The position numbers and the translations under genes were made by a program. Under the pieces are notes generated by a model. It was not told the DNA's origin. It saw only the letters and a program-made list of their open reading frames with translations, and did no database searches. From NCBI GenBank assembly GCA_020002185.1, contig CM034543.1:6992000-7055999 (forward strand): a stretch of 64,000 nucleotides of DNA, read 5' to 3'. Below are positions 23,301-38,300 of the stretch, piece by piece. The DNA comes from Paraescarpia echinospica. Its lineage: Eukaryota; Annelida; Polychaeta; Sabellida; Siboglinidae. How positions within the stretch are numbered: the stretch's first letter is position 1; every line of letters starts with the position of its first letter.

Positions 23301-26300
23301 ACCGAGAGTTCCTTCACTTTGAGCATCTTTCCCTGCTCTAAGATCTTCTTCTTCAGGTCGGTGATCTGTCCTCCCAACTCCTGCAATCGTTTCCTTCTCT
23401 GCTCACTCACTCTACAAAGTAAACAAAAAGGTAAGTTCTTATATAGCGCAATATCCAGTCTTCAGGAGTGCTCAAAATGTTTTAAACTTTACTCCCTGGC
23501 AGACCTGTTCAATCAAACACCATCTCGACTTCTCTGGGAAGCTACAAACGCATGGGCAGTCAAGCTGTATTTGCTCGGGTTGAAATCCATTTTTTGACGT
23601 GCTATTAGCATGCTATCAGAGATGTTACCAGAGCAGACAGACTATGAGTTAGCCAGGTCAGAGATAAGACACTCACCCCTGAATTCATCTCAGATGTCAT
23701 CAGACACAGAAGACTCCGATGGTTTGAACATATTTGCCAAACAAGAACCTCATTAAAATAGCTTTAAAGGAAGACTTCAAAGGACAAACAAAAAGGCTAC
23801 GGAAGAGGGGGAGTGACCAAGTTAGACAGGACACTGGACTCCCGTTTTAACAACAGAGCGGTGTGCCCTAGACAGGACATCCGGGGGGATAGCGAGGGGA
23901 CAAACTGGCCTAGGCATTTAAGCAGTCAGTCATTCCGTATGAATGCACATTTTCAAGGGTGAAAATTCCGACCTGTCTGACAAAAGTGAATTAACAGTAG
24001 GGCAAGTGAATCTGCTCCTGCTGGTCATCTGTGTGATAACCAAGGCATTTCCAGCGTTGATTTTTGTATTAACATGTCTAATTTGTTGTCCGTTGATTAT
24101 GGACAAGTAGGTTTTGACAGTTAGTTAAAGTGAACTACTGTATAGACAAGTGAATGCTTCATAGATAAATTAATAAATTTCGAGACACATTTTATGATCG
24201 TATTCCAATGACATGTCACAATATCACAGATAACAAAACATGCTTATTTGAGGTACTTACTTAGACAGGGCGGGGTTGGATTTGGTGACATTGAGGGCAT
24301 TCACAAGGTCGTCCCTCTCCCTGTGAAGTTGTTGAACTTCTTTCTCCAAATCCTTCATTGTCTTCTGTAAATGGAACAACACTCTCAGTCTCAGTCTTTC
24401 TAAAATATTTGTAGCTTAAGGTCTGAGCGGCGGCTGTCGTGTCAGTTGATTTCTTTACTTTTTTCTTCATAGAACATTAGTAGGTGTTAGTATGAACATA
24501 TGTACTACAAAAGAAAACATGGCATTAATGTCATATGTTACCAGTCCGTTCTTTAAAAACGCCTACTTTGTGTGTCTCAGTGGAGTTCTTGGAAACTATA
24601 ACGACATTTCTGTAGAAACGATGACGTTAGTTTCACGCCAGCACAGATGTACGCGAGTGTAAATTCACTCGCCGTGAACGCATATCATTTACCCTGGTTA
24701 TTCTGATACCAGTATCCTGTTTCATGAATATTACATAATTACACTGCGATATTAAATAACCAATGCTGGTGGTAGTCTTCTTGTTTTGCGACCAAACGCA
24801 GTTCCACGCTCGACAATGCCGCCATTTGTCAGTAACCCAGGGTTGACCCCTGACCAATTAGGTGCCACCAAAAGCATAGGCTAGCACGTGGGGTCAAAGG
24901 CCAGTCATAAACATGGGGTCGTTCGACATTTAGTCATCACAAATACAGATTGCAGGGCCTAGTTGGCAAAAAAACACAGGGATATCTCAAAAATAGATGT
25001 CTCTGTCAATTTGTATTAAAAATAAACTGCTTGCCGATGAAAAACGTAACATTTTATGCAAAACCAGCCTATCTGGTGACATGTCTGTTATCAATCACAA
25101 GCAGTAAGCATTTTTTTTAAACTGCAATAGTTACGAAGCTATAATCTGGCATGCAAGCTGACCTTACATGTGTGCCGTATTGCACGGGATTGTTTTATGA
25201 TCGGTGAAGGGGTTGTGCCAAAAATACACTTAAAGTTTTGGCTGTCTTTCAAAATTGTTGTAACATTTTTATGAAACTGTAGCACGCCTAATATGCTTTT
25301 GTTCACAAAACAAACCTGTACGAATGTCAATAATATATTTGTGCTTACAAACATGTAAAATTAAACAAAATGCTGTTATAAATTATTTTTAAAGGCATGG
25401 AAATGTCACTAAACAACCTAGAAACTTTATTCTTTTTGGACTAAAGTATTGCTTGGTGTCTTAGGCAGAGTCTGAGATAAATTTTCTATCTTCAAAACTT
25501 TTAGTAGAAATGACTAATTCAAAACAAGCATGTCTTGGCCACCAGAGCCACCTTAAAAACACCAAATAGATTCCATTACTGGTGCATTACCATGTAGACC
25601 TTGATCTTCTTTTACAGAAGTGAAACCATCCACGAAAATATGTTTACATTAATGACAGTGTTTCTCCATGTATATGACAAGCGAGGCGGGCCGCATCACC
25701 ATTTTTCTATGCCAAAATTGCCGCCACGTAACTATTTCGTGTGCCCATTTTTCATTCTTTCACAATATATTCAGCCTCGGTGAGCGATGCGAAATGACAC
25801 CACAAAATTCACTTATATTTCTGCAAAATCATAGATTTGTAGCAGGTTAGGATTTATCTCTTGGAATTAACTCCATTGGACAATGTGAATGACACTTCTC
25901 AATTGTCCAATCACGGAGTATTCCCGCGGGATCCCCGGTGTCTCCAATGGTGACACTTTGAGGAGTTTTGACATACTAGAAATCCATCTAGACATTCATG
26001 TAACATGGCGCCAAAACGGTAACTGTGTTTGGGAGATACGTGGAACTCGGAAAAAAACAAAGAAAACGGTAGTTGAACTAAGATGTCTTTTGAGCTCAAT
26101 TTTACTATTATAGTATGTGCCCACAATAAATCAGAATGCTGGTGTAGCTGATGTTGAATTTCTGGTTTATGACAGTGGTGGGAGTAAAAACCGTGCAGGC
26201 TAATGATACTGCGTGACTAGTCGACACTTGTGTCAAATCCGGACCCTTTTGAAGCCCAAATAAAAACCGTGCATCCTATTCACTAGTCAGCACTTGTATC

Positions 26301-29300
26301 GAATGCGGACCCTTTTGAAGCCAAAATAGTGACCTGGTTTGCGCTAGTCTGCGCCACAGCAGCCGAGCATTACAGCACAGCGAATAAGGAATGTGATTCA
26401 TAAGATATCTTTGTGCTATATATATATAATACATGTTCCAACAAAGTTGTGCAAACAAACTTTTAGGAAAGTTGATTTGAGTGAAGTACTTACAAATGTA
26501 AACCACCGAAGTTCACATCTCATAAAAAGATACCTATTGCTCAAAACCGTGTATACTAACGGGTTATCAATAACTTGGGCTAGACAATGATGTGTTCGCA
26601 CAGAAATTGGATATACTAAACAACTTACACTGTTTTATAAAAAAGGACACAATTTGATCAATGTTCTGGTGATTATTCGAAACATACTTTTGTGGCATTC
26701 CAGAAATGATTGTTTAATTAATTGCATAGCATGCTAGCAACAAATAAAATATAATCTTTGGAACATAAACCACCAATTTACCTTAATATTATAATAATTT
26801 AAAGGTGATGATGAAAGAGTCTTCAGATGATACCACTGGATGCTTCCCAGAGAAGTCGAGATGGTGTTTGATTAAACAGGTCTGCTAGGGAGTAAAGTGT
26901 AAAGCGCTTTGAGCAGTCCTTAGGACTGGATACTGCGCTATATAAGAACTTACCTTTTACTTTTTTACTGACTCTATCACCACAACCAAGTACCAGTGGT
27001 CAAGTGGAAACCACACCTCAACATGATGAAACAATCATGATTACTGACTTTTATCAATCATGATTACTACATTGTCCTTGCCAAACAATTTTGGACACGT
27101 TGAAGTTTGCTACCCACCTCATACTGCACCCGCATGGTGTCCATCTGGTCATCATTCTGTAGCATTTGACTGGCAAGTTTCTCCTTCTTTTCCAGCATAT
27201 CATTGAGGCCCTGGAGCTCTCGTGACAACTTCGCCTGCCTAAGAGCATGGTCCTGCAGCGCAGAGTCGGGGGTGCCATCTGGTGAGTGCGGTGCATCACC
27301 GCTGCTGCCCCCTGGTGTTGTCGAAGCATGGTGCTGTAGCTCTTCCTCAAGAATGTCGGACAGAGCAACGTCCTTCTGCTTCTGTTGCAATGAAAATGTG
27401 CCACTCAAAAAGTGCAGGATAAATAATAATAAATATAAACAACTTCTTTTGTACCTAAGTCATTGGCAACCATTCATTGGAGCACATCTAAACAAAACAA
27501 TAAGCAGTATTAAAGTTGTCAACAGATGAATGGAAATGTCAGGCAGCTAAGGTAGATACGCAAGTATAAAGGGAAGTTTTTAAATGATGGCAGGTTAAGT
27601 TTTTAAATGATGGCAGAATTATGTGTCAACTGATTGTATGCTAAGAGAGAACACATTCTTAACATGTGGAAAACTTTAAAACGAAACAGTCTACTCCTTG
27701 TGTTTTAATATGATGTTCTTTATTCTCAAATAAACACGTTGAAGGTGTACTGTGTATATATTGGCCAAAACTTGGACGAGAAACATGTTTCTTTCGTCAC
27801 GCAATCTTCCCCATCTCTACTCACCCCAATGTCCTCCATCTCCTGACACAACTCCTGCAGGAGACTGACATGTTCCTCCCGCTTCCCTCCGTCCTCCTCC
27901 TCTCCAGGCTCTGTCCTGTTCAGCATCATCGTGAGACTGAGACCGGTCTTCTCTCGCAGTCTCTCCAGTTTCTCCCTGAGGCTATCCCTCGCAGTCTCCG
28001 CCACAATGAGTCGTTCACACATGTGGGTACTTTGGTCGACGGAGTCGTGCAGCTCCCGCGACAGCCGCAAGTTCTCCTCCTGGCAATTCATAAAGACATA
28101 TTACAATAATCAAGAAAAGTATGTGTGTTAACGTTTTCCTCTTTGACGGCCTGCACCTCGGGTGCCAAAGTTTCAGGGATTAATCTACGATCCCACAAGT
28201 TTAACGTAACACCTTTGTACCCAATATGTCAGATTCCTCACCTTCTATAGGGTAAATTCATTGTTTGGAATGTATACTGTAATTCACGTGCGTCGAAGTC
28301 CGAACGCAGCTAAAGCTTACGTCATTACAAACGTTCTTATGAATACAGCGGCAAATCATTTTCTGCATATGACTGTGAGTTGTACTGGAACCCTGGTGAC
28401 TGTAGAGTCATCACCAGAAATATGTGGCATGCCAAACTTCCCATCATGGAAGTCTCGTCTTCTAAAGTTCTTTGCCTATCTTAATACACTGCCTGTTCTG
28501 CGGCCACTGAGGTATTCTTACCATGAGGCTTGTGATCTTCTCTCTGAGTTTCTTTATGTCTTCAAAGTCACTGTAACAGGAAATGATGGATGTAACAAGG
28601 AAACAGCAGTTTAGTTACTCGTGACACATCTTTCTCTCTGTTTTCCAACTGATTGTCACAGCAGTTTCACTAATAATAACATGACGAGAATACATAATAA
28701 CAACATTCCTGTAGTTGATTGTTCAACAACTGTTGCCAAATGGTAAATTAAAAAATCCAAACATAAATTTCTATTGTTTAAATCATGTTATAAATGTATG
28801 TATATTCATACAGGACCCAGTGGGTTCAATGATACACTGCCTACACAGCCTACTCGCCATCTCTCACACACCCAACCGGGAAGCAACTCTGGCCACTGGG
28901 AGCAAGATCCAGTGGGTTAGAGATAGAGACCACCGTTTCGTGAGTCCATGACAGGTTACACATTTACCCCCTGTGTGGGATCTTTTACTTCCCCTGGCAC
29001 AAACACCAGCTACAAGGGACCAACGCCTTTTAGTGACTCTTCCGAAAGTCACAGGCAACGTCATGTGAACAAAATTGGAACTGAACCACCGTTCCCTTGA
29101 TCGACAGACCACCACTGCCTACACGTGTTATAAACAACCACTACTCACCCATTGGTGTTGTTGCTGCTGCTGATGGTGGCTCCCTCACTCTGCAATGTCT
29201 GAACCTAAAGAAGTAAAATGACACCTAAAGTAGCCAGTTTTCAAACATATACATTTACTTACAATCCTCCATGGTTTGCCGATCTTTGGATGACTGGTGT

Positions 29301-32300
29301 CATCAAAAACATGTGGCATCTTGTTTTCCCACAAACAGATTCTTTATTGTCACAACTTATTATTTCACAGGCCTCAACATTAACACTGGCCCGATGCCTT
29401 TTTTGAAGCTGTTGGGCCAGTTCAGGCCATCAGTTCTTATATTTTACTGGCCCAACGGGCCACTGGTTTCTGATTCTTGAACGCCGCCGAGACGAAGCGG
29501 CGGTCACGGCATGACCGCATCGGTTATCAGATGCAGTTCGCCAGAATTCTTAGACCCGACTCAGTTATAGGACATTCTAGTCAATAATGAGTTGAAACTC
29601 CAACACTTATCATGCAGACGACGGAGAAGCCATCAAATAAATATTCTAACCACCGGCAGCGCAGGTTTTTATGAGGGGAGAGACGCCATTTTTTAAGTCC
29701 TGCCGCGTCCCTTGGACACACTTTGTGTGGTGGTTGGAAGCTGCCTCGACTTTAGAATTATGCACGCTTTTTCTTCTCTAGTTATACGAATGGAATTCAG
29801 CTTAAATTCAAATTTAACTAGTGGCTAAAGTGACAGAAACCAAATGTAACGCTGTGTCAGCAAAGGCAAGGCCACCTATTTCGGGTGGTGCCACCTAGTG
29901 AATGAACCGTGAAATAGTCTAATGCATTGAATGACCTGTACATGAAAACAGCGTCCACTCAACTACTGACTGACTGACTAGCTGTCACACTGGCCACACT
30001 TTATTTAAACTTGGCAAATACTGTATATATGCATCCACACACTTGAACAATATTACAATATTGTTAGCTTTGGACATCTCACTTTGAACAATCAATATGT
30101 GTATAGCAACTTGTAACAACTTTGTTGTTAAAATTATAAAAAAAAGACTAATAATGTTTTTCACCTCAGTATCAGCGTATTTTTGACGGTAACACAAAAT
30201 CCGGGCCAGTAACTTTCACAGGCAGGCCACTAACTTTTCAAATCTACTGGTCCCATGGGCCAGTGGATTCAAAACCTTAATATCAAGGCCTGTTTCACAC
30301 ATTTATTATTGACTGATACGCCAATTACTGCACCGGGAAAACTGCATGAGCAGAACTTTTGAAAATAAATTTATATTTTTCAATATAAATTTACACATAT
30401 ATACTACAATTTTTTTTAAATTGTAACATTTTTAGTGTGCCTTTTTGGACCAAAGACCAAAGTAAAACAAACAGTGACAGAACTCTCAATATCTACGTGT
30501 ACGAAAGGTTTTGTCACCTGACAAAACATAGACTGCAATTATTTGTCTAACAGTTCTCTGTTCACTCAGACCTCAGTCCCTATGTACCCCTGTTTTATTA
30601 GCAGCACAGAACAAAATTGCTAACTGAGTTAAGCTAAGTTATTTTTATATAAAAATGCAGACGACAACACCGTGCACCTACCAGCTGTTTTAACCGCAGG
30701 ATCTCTGCGGCGTGCGGGTCACGGTTGACGATAGGTTTGTTTTTGATTTTGCGGGCTCTGTCCGCATACCGCATGGTGCTGAGAGTCTCCTCCATGTTGG
30801 AGTCAGCGGGACTAACGCATGCGATCATTAGTGTGAGGCTATTGCCCCCCAGGGAGTCTGAAACATCCAGCGGTAGCGATGCTTTCAAGTGTTTCACTGC
30901 GGTGACATTATGGTTCATCCGACTTCATTTTGATGAAATTTAGTACAGTTGTTTGATTGAACAGGTCTACCAGAAAGTACAGTGCATTGAACAGTCCTGA
31001 GGACAGGATATTGCGTTATATAAGAACTAACCTTTTTTCACATAAAAAGTGCAAATTATAAAACTGCATTCAAAATGTTACGCTTGCCATCGGGCTAGCA
31101 TATCTTAGTGGATGCTAGAAAGGCTTGGTTTTTTTGTAAAATTAATTTGAAATGATACGAACAAAAAATAAAATAGATGAGGCACTTTTTAGAAAAAGGT
31201 TATAGAATAACGTGTCATTCCATGTCAAATCAATCAATTTTAGGCCGTGTTTGCATCACACGACTCAAATTTTGATAAAATTTAGCATAGGTGTTGGCTC
31301 ACATGAAAAAACATAAACTGCAAATTCAAAAAATCTAGGTAAAATATTATTGAAGCTATAGACCGATCATTGAACTTTGACCTGATTCGCATACTGATCA
31401 TTACATTAATGTCCATAACTAACTGCTAATAAAACTAGAAAAACAAGTAAGATACCATGTAAGTCAGGTAATTGGCCAATTCACATAAGTTTATTTTAAC
31501 AATCTATCTCGATTGTGTCACCATTTGTTGTAAAACTATATATATGTAATATATATATGTAAAATATATATATAATATATATATATAAAATACTATAAAA
31601 TGAGAGGTAAATTTACCTTGCAGCAAACGAGTGAGTTTAGAATCGCGGTAAGGAATATGGTTTCGTTTTTGGGATTCATCGCCGAGGGCACTGATCACAT
31701 TTCCAAGGGCTAGCAACCCCAGGTTAATGTTGACCCCTACAACAAAGAAACACATTGAGAGTGTGGAGGCATTCAAATGTGCCCCGCCACAGGGAATCTG
31801 TATTAAGGTTCACATATTTATTATTCTGCACACAAGAAAAAAATAGCTGTTCCAGTCATGTCCATGTCAGTTTTTTATTTTGGCTGAAATACATAACTTC
31901 CAATCTCATCTTTCAAAGTCCAGGTTATTTTCCTCGACAAATAATCCAAAACTAGTAAAATACCATATGTATTAACAACCTGTAGATATTATTCATGAGT
32001 CAAAATTATTTTGTTTCTGAAAATATTGGTATTTTAAAGTTTGCTTAAATTTTAGCAATAAATCAAAACTACCAAAGAAATTTCAACAAATTAGCTAACA
32101 TTTTAAAGCTCATTATTTGTGCAACCCAAAAAGGTAAAAAAAATCCATTTATCAATTTTGCGACTAATACACACTTGTACTTTGCTGTGGCTGGTTAAAA
32201 GTCAAGTAGTCGTGTACTCACTGGGTCCTTGCTATTATGTGTGTTGACATCCGGGTATAAATAATATTCCTATGTGGTTCCCCGTCTTTACGAGCTATCA

Positions 32301-35300
32301 AACTACCTCAACTTGTTGGCCGTTCTCAACTAAACGGCCATTTTCTTGGAATAACATTTAACGATGATGAAAATGTGTTAATTAGACCATTAGTAAAGGA
32401 ACAGAGTCACAACAGTTTGTTTCATTGTGTTGACTGTTCAGTTGCGGAGCTATGATCACTTATCAGGACATTATTATCTGCTGCACGCAATGCCGTAATT
32501 GGTGAAACTAAATGGACATGAGAACACATTTTAAAGGAAAAGACATGCAACAGTAATCATTGTTGCCCTTGGTTTGTTGCTTCATGGGGGCATGATATCA
32601 GTTTCTTTTAACGTTTACTCTTGACAGACCTTCTTTGAAGCGATCGCCCTGTGCCATAGTCCTCTTTGCACGTTCCGACCCTGCCAGATCTACAAGGTGG
32701 AACTTGGCCTTGACGAAGTCGTTGCTAAAAGGACAAACAACAATATTGATTACATAGCAAAGAACGGCTATCACCACACACCAGGTAATATATTGACAGT
32801 GTTCTAGTGAAACATCGTTGTTGAAAAAGCTAGTTTTACAGGAAACTAAAACATATGTTTCTACTTCGTGTCTTTACAGTGAGTTTTGTGTAACTTACAG
32901 CTGGAATATCACTGAAGTGGTTATGCAAGAAATTGTAAGCACTCTTTTTTGTATCAAGTCATTTTGTCCAAAAAATTTACTTACGAGGTTTCATGAGAAA
33001 ATGATCAATATGTGCCACATTGCAATGGGCACCTCTAAGATATATTTCGGCAGTATGGAGTTTTGAGCAGCATTTAAGTTTTACAATATTATTAATGTCA
33101 TCTGTGTACGTAAATTTGTTGTTGAAGTTATTGAACTGACCCACCCAAAGAATACAAGTTTCAGACAAACAAAATCACGTTTACGTTTCAATTCACAGGT
33201 AGTTCAATCCAAAACAAACATAAAAAAATTGCATTATTCAAACTGGTAGTAAAGTTTATTGTTCTTATAAATGTGGACAAGAAATCAATATTTTCACCCT
33301 TGCAAGTATATTTAGGCTTTTCCGCAGTTTCATTAAATTTACCTTATGGTCCACACCTTTGCGGCCGGTTATGTGCTAGCAACTTTACGAGCGTATGAAT
33401 TGTTTGAGCTGTAGCTCAATAAACCATAGAATTATACAGTAAAAAAGTAAATTCTTATATACAGTGCAGTATTCAGTTCTTAGGACAGCTCAAAGCGCTT
33501 TAATCTTTATACCCTGGCAGACCTGTTCAATCAAACAAATCTCTATTTCTTCAGTCATGCTGCAATTAATGTGCGAAGAATATTTGTACACAAATATCCA
33601 CCACTGTTTATAGCCAGGTACTCATCCATGCCACTACGTGAATTTGAGCAATATAGAGTGAACAAACTTGCCATGATATACTTTATTATTTAATTATCTG
33701 TAGAATTACTCTAGTAACGCCTCCTGGTGTATGTTGGCAGCAACTACTATGTGATCAAGTCAGCCGAGAGGTGCCACAGCAGTTTGTGGCTTCACCGCTA
33801 AGATAATGGAATCCTTCCTTTTATATTAAATAATTAGTCCTTCAAGTATCCTAGTATATGTAAATTTGGGTTTTGAGTTCTATACCCACATTATAATATG
33901 ATCGGTACGTGTTAGTGTTAGGTTGATTTCTTTAAATTTATTGGAATAATTATGTCGTAATATAGGCATAGTGATACTAGATAGCTGAGGGGTCACTACT
34001 TTTAATTGGGGGTTTCGCGGGAAATTGTGGCAGAGCGAAGCAACATGAGGTTGGGACCAGTCAAGTTTTTGCTATTGCTGCCGTTGAAAAATATATAAAT
34101 CTGTGAGTACCAATATTTCATTTAATATGGGTACAATCATCCAGTGACGTTTGAAACATTGTTGTGGTGTTATATGGCTAATGACTAGCAACAGTGCAGG
34201 GTATTTGTCAGTATTTATACCGTTGCTCTCGTGGTGGCCAACCCTCTAGCTAGTTCACAGATCTGCTTAATTTCAGTCACCAGCTAACATCTTGATTGCC
34301 AGTTTTATATTAGCAGGTACTTAAACAGTGCAGGTGCAAGCCGTGTGGTGCAGGTGCAGGCCGTGTGGTGTATCGTTTAGTGTAATGGGTACTTTCAACT
34401 TGTGATGCTGCTGTATATGAGCGATGTGGTCCAGTTAAGCAATCCCTAATTATATGGGCCGATATTGCCTTTTGAGTTAGATGGTAGTTGTTAAGAATAT
34501 ACAGTGAGGTTAAAGTAACTATCTAGTTGCACCAGTACAGTTGTTGCGGTATAATTCATAGCCAGCAAACTAAGGCATTGGATTTTTAGTATATGTACCA
34601 GATCCCCTTTTACTGTAAGACCGGATGTGGGCATCAGTTTGATCGCTAGGGGTCAGCAGTAATTCACCCAATGTTTATCACTGACGATACGGTCCCCATT
34701 ATATCACTATATATGGATGATGTGTTTGTAGACAAACGTGTTTACTTTATAGCAGTTACCAACATGACACCTTTCATTAGATAACTGTTCTGCCGTGGAT
34801 CCCTGCAGAAGGTATATTTAATGTAGTATTGATATATACATTATATCTGGGGTTCTTGTGTATGTATTTGTCTTTGTGATATTGTCATAAATATATTGTA
34901 ATGGCAATATTGATTCAGACCTTTGCTAGTTTCTGACAATAGATAGTTACATGTATGTTTTACTCTTAACCATTATTTATTATGGCATGAGAAGCTACAT
35001 AATTGTAATTACCTGTGATAGATGTTTTCATAATGTACTAGGTTTATTACAACAGGTTGATGGCAGTGAAATGTACATTTATGTTTGGTAAATGTCTACA
35101 AAAGATATTGTTATTCTGTGCGTCGTGTTGAAGACACGATTGGCTGGGATTATTATTCCTGTGTGTGTTTTGTTGTATATATGTATGTGTTTATTGTAAC
35201 ACACGTTATTGTAACATATGTTATTGTAACACATGTTATTGTAACACATTTTATTGTAACACATTTTATTGTAACACATGTTATTGTAACACATGTTATT

Positions 35301-38300
35301 GTTACAGGGTCTTGTTTGCGGAATAAAGCATTAAATTCTGAACCGTCTCATATCGTGACAATATCTTCAGATATCTAGTTATATGGATTGTTAGATATGT
35401 ATAAGCAATAGAGCATAGTAAAATATATCATAGAACACATCTATAACACATAATATTGTACAGGAAACAATAAAAAGTATCGTATAAATAGTGGAGTGTC
35501 ATGTAGTTATTAGAGTATTTGACTCTCAGTTGAGATGTTCTGGGTCTAAATATTGTTGGTGCTCTTTCAAATCTTGGGCCAGTTCGTTTATTCTAGGTTG
35601 CTCCAGTTCACTCTGCTGTATCAACGATAGTTCTAGACAGAGGTGAATATTTGTGTATTGTTTTTGTGCAGTAATGGCTGAATTCTTCCCAGAGATCTAA
35701 GTTCAGATGGTGTTCGAATGAACATGTCCGCCAGGGAGTAAAGTCTAATGTGCAGTGCCAAGCACTGGATACTGAACTATATCAAAACTTAACCGTTTAA
35801 CTTTTTTCATAGAAACTTAACCAATACTTTTTTTTTTTTAGAATCTAGACATTATAGAATTAATTTTCTCTAACAGGTTCCACTCACCTATCCAGCTTAC
35901 TGGTGCGATCTACATGAATTGTGAAAATTGCGTGGGATCGACTAGAGACGCTGTTCATCGCCGTTGCGCCGGTTGTACGACTGAGTGCACCCTTCGTCAG
36001 CACGGCCAACAGGTCGTCTTCACCGCAGACATCACGCACCAGTAAACCTGTCAACTACAGACATCACGCACCAGTAAACCTGTCAACTACAGACATCACG
36101 CACCAGTAAACCTGTCAACTACAGACATCACGCACCAGTAAACCTGTCAACTACAGACATCACGCACCAGTAAACCTGTCAACTACAGACATTAAGCACC
36201 AGTAAACCTGTCAACTACAGACATCACGCACTAGTAAACCTGTCAACTACAGACATTATGCACCAGTAAATCTGTCAACTACAGACATTACGCACCAGTA
36301 AACATGTCAACTACAGACGTCACGCACCAGTAAACCTGTCAACTACAGACATTACGCACCAGTAAACCTGTCAACTACAGACATTACTCACCAGTAAACC
36401 TGTCAACTACAGACATTACACACCAGTAAACCTGTCAACTACAGACATTACGCACCAGTAAACCTGTCAACTACAGACATTACGCACCAGTAAACCTGTC
36501 AACTACAGACATTACGCACCAGTAAACCTGTCAACTACAGACATTACGCACCAGTAAACCTGTAAACTACAGACATTACGCACCAGTAAACCTGTTAACT
36601 ACAGACATTACGCACCAGTAAACCTGTCAACTACAGACATCACACACCAGTGAGCAACTAAAAAATTCTGTGCTTTCTTAAAAAAATCCAAGCCAGAACC
36701 GACTTACAACTGTGCCCTGCCGCAGTGGACCAGGTATTAAGTGGCACAGGCCTATTCTGCACATGATCCAAAAATAGATGTCTGTGTCACGTCCAATAAT
36801 TTTGTTATTTTAGCAAAAATGCAAACGTAATAATCTCGTCTTGTAACCTTATGTCCAGTTTATTTTATCAACAAATATTCCTGAATTAAGAAAATGGATG
36901 CATTCACACAAACTCACATATATATGAAGAAACGATAAACGATGTGTCAATATGACTTCGTTTTTCAAAATGTCACTTTTTTAAATGTTGCTTCAATTTT
37001 AGCTATAAATGAATTTGTCCCAAAGTGTGGTACCTTGATGCCGCCATTCGGGTCTTCACGGATGATCACACCCTCTGTGTCTTGTTCAGCCCTCGGGGTC
37101 AAAAGGTCAACCAGTGTCTCCTTGTACAGCTGGACAGGCAGGAAACAGACGGAGTCAGTACTCAGCAGGGTTGGGGTCAGACACAAGTACTTTAGGTCAG
37201 ACACACATACTTTGGGTTATGTACAAGTGCTTTGGGTCAAGTACAAGTACTTTAGGTCAGACAAACGTGCTTTAGGTCAAGTACAAATACTTTTCAGTCC
37301 TAATGATCAACAACAACACTATTATTTAGGTGCCTATTATTAACATTTTTAAATATGTAGTATCAATGATATAGATATAATGAGGACAGGCATTCAATGC
37401 TGTCCACCACATCGGCAGAACAGTAGAGAAGTATTATATTCTATTCTAAATACTCAAGTTATGTACTTGAAATGTACTTGATATTTTGGCAAGTGCAACT
37501 GACCAAGTACAAGAACTTGTCATTACCAAAACCCAAGTATAAGTACTGAAACAATGTACTTAAGCACAAGTCCAAGTACTTTGATCCCAACCGCAGTGGA
37601 GAGTAATGGAGAGGAAAAACAGAGGAGAGTGAAGATGGTTGGCAGAGACAGCAGTGCAAGAACAGTGAGGGGGAGACAGGGGAGAGTGGAGATGGTTGGC
37701 AGAGACAGCAGTGCAAGAACAGTGAGGGGGAGACAGGGGAGAGTGGAGATGGTTGGCAGAGACAGCAGTGCAAGAACAGTGAGGGGGAGACAGAAGAGAG
37801 TGGAGATGGTTGGCAGAGACAGCAGTGCAAGAACAGTGAGGGGGAGACAGAAGAGAGTGGAGATGGTTGGCAGAGACAGCAGTGCAAGAACAGTGAGGGG
37901 GAGACAGGGGAGAGTGGAGATGGTTGGCAGAGACAGCAGTGCAAGAACAGTGAGGGGGAGACAGGGGAGAGTGGAGATGGTTGGCAGAGACAGCAGTGCA
38001 AGAACAGTGAGGGGGAGACAGGGGAGAGTGGAGATGGTTGGCAGAGACAGCAGTGCAAGAACAGTGAGGGGGAGACAGGGGAGAGTGGAGATGGTTGGCA
38101 GAGACAGCAGTGCAAGAACAGTGAGGGGGAGACAGGGGAGAGTGGAGATGGTTGGCAGAGACAGCAGTGCAAGAACAGTGAGGGGGAGACAGAGGAGAGT
38201 GGAGATGGTTGGCAGAGACAGCAGTGCAAGAACAGTGAGGGGGAGACAGGGGAGAGTGGAGATGGTTGGCAGAGACAGCAGTGCAAGAACAGTGAGGGGG

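Noticed and set aside
33690..35350. Solo LTR in KIF4 intron 4
   Set aside because: An aataaa near a possible end was noted, but no matching second LTR, no clear TG...CA ends and no target duplication could be shown.
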